A stretch of 64,000 nt of DNA from Paragonimus skrjabini miyazakii (Eukaryota > Platyhelminthes > Trematoda > Plagiorchiida > Troglotrematidae): the NCBI GenBank assembly GCA_014338405.1, contig JTDE01000255.1, forward strand, positions 191,276 through 255,275. The letters are read 5' to 3'. Below are positions 62,364 through 64,000 of the stretch, piece by piece. Each line of letters starts with the position of its first letter. Position 1 is the first letter of the stretch. The notes beneath the pieces are model-generated. The model was not told where the DNA came from. It was given only the letters and a program-made list of their open reading frames with translations, and searched no databases. The position numbers and the translations under genes are program-made.

Positions 62364-64000
62364 CTGCCAAAAATTGCCACTCACACAGATAAAAAAGTAG
62401 TGAAAACGACATGTTAGCTGATCCCGGAACAGGTCTGCATAAAAGCGAACGCAGTTCCACGTTATGTGACAGATTACTTGCTACTGCAGTTGAATTCACA
62501 GAAACAAAACACAGAAAACAAGGCAATAACAGATCGCTAACTATCCTGACGGGGGGTACATAATAGTTAACATGACTGATAAAGCATCAGCTTCCACTCG
62601 GTGGATCGGCTACACGAAATTCCGCGTAATCGAACGGAATTGTCAAATATGTCGTGACAGCAAGTCGCTAAATTGATCCAGTGAGCTCATTCAAGATACT
62701 GTTAGAAAATCCAAACACAAAATTACTGATATTTTGTGAAACAGTGTTTGTGTGGTGCTTCCACTGTTTTATACTTCAATCTGCTAATAACGCGTAACTG
62801 TTGCATCAGACCGCACTGTTAATTATTGTTTGACTTGATAAAAGTAGACACAACATTTGTGCGTAAACTCCGCTAAGCGTACGTATCAGTTCCCCCTTCG
62901 ACGTCACTGACAGCCAGCTAAAACATTCCATTGCTGGATTAAATTTAATTTCCAGTGTTTCGCATCATCAACTACACATGGGATGCCTCGAATGCTCTCC
63001 AATACCATTGGACGTATCATGAACATTGTTCATCCTTCGCGAGTCCAGTTCTTGAATTCATTTTTTATTTTGTATCGGAGTTTACTGTAGTTTATTCATT
63101 TTTCTACCACACTTATATGAACCTATCAGCCAGCATTCTTTGCAGAAAACTGGCTGAAACAATCTACCGGATTGCTGCGACCTTGATTACGTAATACCTG
63201 ATGTGTTTAAGTTAGGGATAGACATTGTTTTTCCCCATATTTCTGACAAACGCGATCTACTTGTTTTACGTTTGTGACTGCCTTCTTCACGAATGCCATT
63301 TCCTGTGCTCTGATGAAGCGATTAAAGAGATCTCAACGTTTTGCGGCGGCTACAAAAAAATCTTAATCAAACGTAACAAAACTGGACTAATTTGCTCTCA
63401 GTGGGTAATGCTGGTAGTCTCTGTCCGATAAATACGTTTAGCAATTCGACAAAAAGAGCGGATCCAGTTAATTCAACGTCCCGTTCCACACCGCAAATCC
63501 GTAAATCGCTAAGGCGTTGTCAATCGTATAGGCGTTTCACTTCGTCCATCTTTTGTATTTATGAGCAGCGCTCATTGTACGCTCCAGTTGCCCTGATAGG
63601 TACAACTTATTCAGCTTTAAAGAATTTGTAATAATCGCTCATCTATGTGCATGACAGTCATGTCTTTATCGGTCTCGCGTTGTGCCTGAGTTCCTTTATA
63701 GATTAGTCACAAGTGTGTGTTTGGATTGAATCCGAAGACAACAGACGAATTAGTCTTTGAATTTTTCTGTCGAAACTAAAGGTTATTGTACAATTTAAAC
63801 GAAATGCAGATGTGACTGTTAATCGAATTGATACTTCACATTCCGCAATGATCTTATCGATACTGCTAGGCTGGAAAGAAGACATTTGCCCTCCATCCGC
63901 CTACTTCTGCACTTGATTGACAGAGGTGACTTGTTCCGTGCACTGCTGTAGACATCGTCCGGAAAAAATACTTTGTGATACTCACAAACTAACTCTTAGA

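Larger units (their letters stand above)
60406..64000. other. Upstream region or 5' intron of the DZIP1-like gene
   Basis: Contains the candidate exons at 60873-60900, 61093-61184 and 62271-62363. A further faint exon-like stretch (SSIDKIIAECE, near 63868) has a TTTCCAG acceptor but a weak donor. No promoter could be identified. Confidence 0.45.

Overview
This window is animal (eukaryotic) nuclear DNA. It is A+T-rich, has no long bacterial-style reading frames, and is made of small coding exons with consensus GT/AG splice sites separated by very long repeat-filled introns. The repeats are RTE-type LINEs ending in (ATG)n, a CsRn1-like Gypsy LTR element, tRNA-derived SINEs, a Penelope-like tail and a Tc1/mariner-IS630 transposase. 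That mix and the large introns fit a digenean fluke. The organism assignment is inference; no species can be named from the sequence.

One host gene on the minus strand appears to occupy essentially the whole window: a DZIP1/DZIP1L (Iguana) homologue, a cilium transition-zone and Hedgehog-pathway protein. I followed it as a phase-consistent exon chain read from high to low coordinates: 60405-60349 (coiled coil), 58245-57940 (coiled coil and the single C2H2 finger that identifies the family), probable exons 55423-55355, 55088-54983 and 54912-54839, then 41879-41685 and 30979-30874 (coiled coil), 27703-27660 (44 nt), 26229-26170 and 21196-21137 (a pair of similar 60-nt exons), 19213-18239 (a 975-nt exon rich in serine and basic residues), 18113-17741, 10717-10470 (the conserved DZIP1 C-terminal coiled-coil region), 7737-7400, 6556-6215 and 288-89. 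The last exon ends in a strong donor, so the gene continues past the left edge. The N-terminal domain was not securely found; weak candidate exons lie at 58.5-62.4 kb, and the true 5' end may lie beyond the right edge.

The introns hold the mobile elements. The 289-6214 intron holds a frameshifted DD34E transposase (2598-3523), an RTE 3' tail and a Penelope-like tail. RTE fragments lie at 13.4-14.4, 28.2-29.4, 32.5-33.2, 43.6-45.3, 49.9-50.7 and 53.4-54.7 kb. Two of them, from two different RTE families, have the 5' part inverted against the 3' part, as twin priming would produce. The 30980-41684 intron holds a 3.7-kb Gypsy element (34299-38034) with two LTRs, CCHC-type Gag, protease, reverse transcriptase and RNase H, but its integrase core is deleted. 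A solo LTR with a 4-bp target duplication lies at 51604-52132, among several tRNA-derived SINE copies.

There are two assembly gaps (N runs): 13985-14285 and 48402-48501. No CRISPR array, rRNA gene, bacterial operon or convincing functional tRNA gene was seen.
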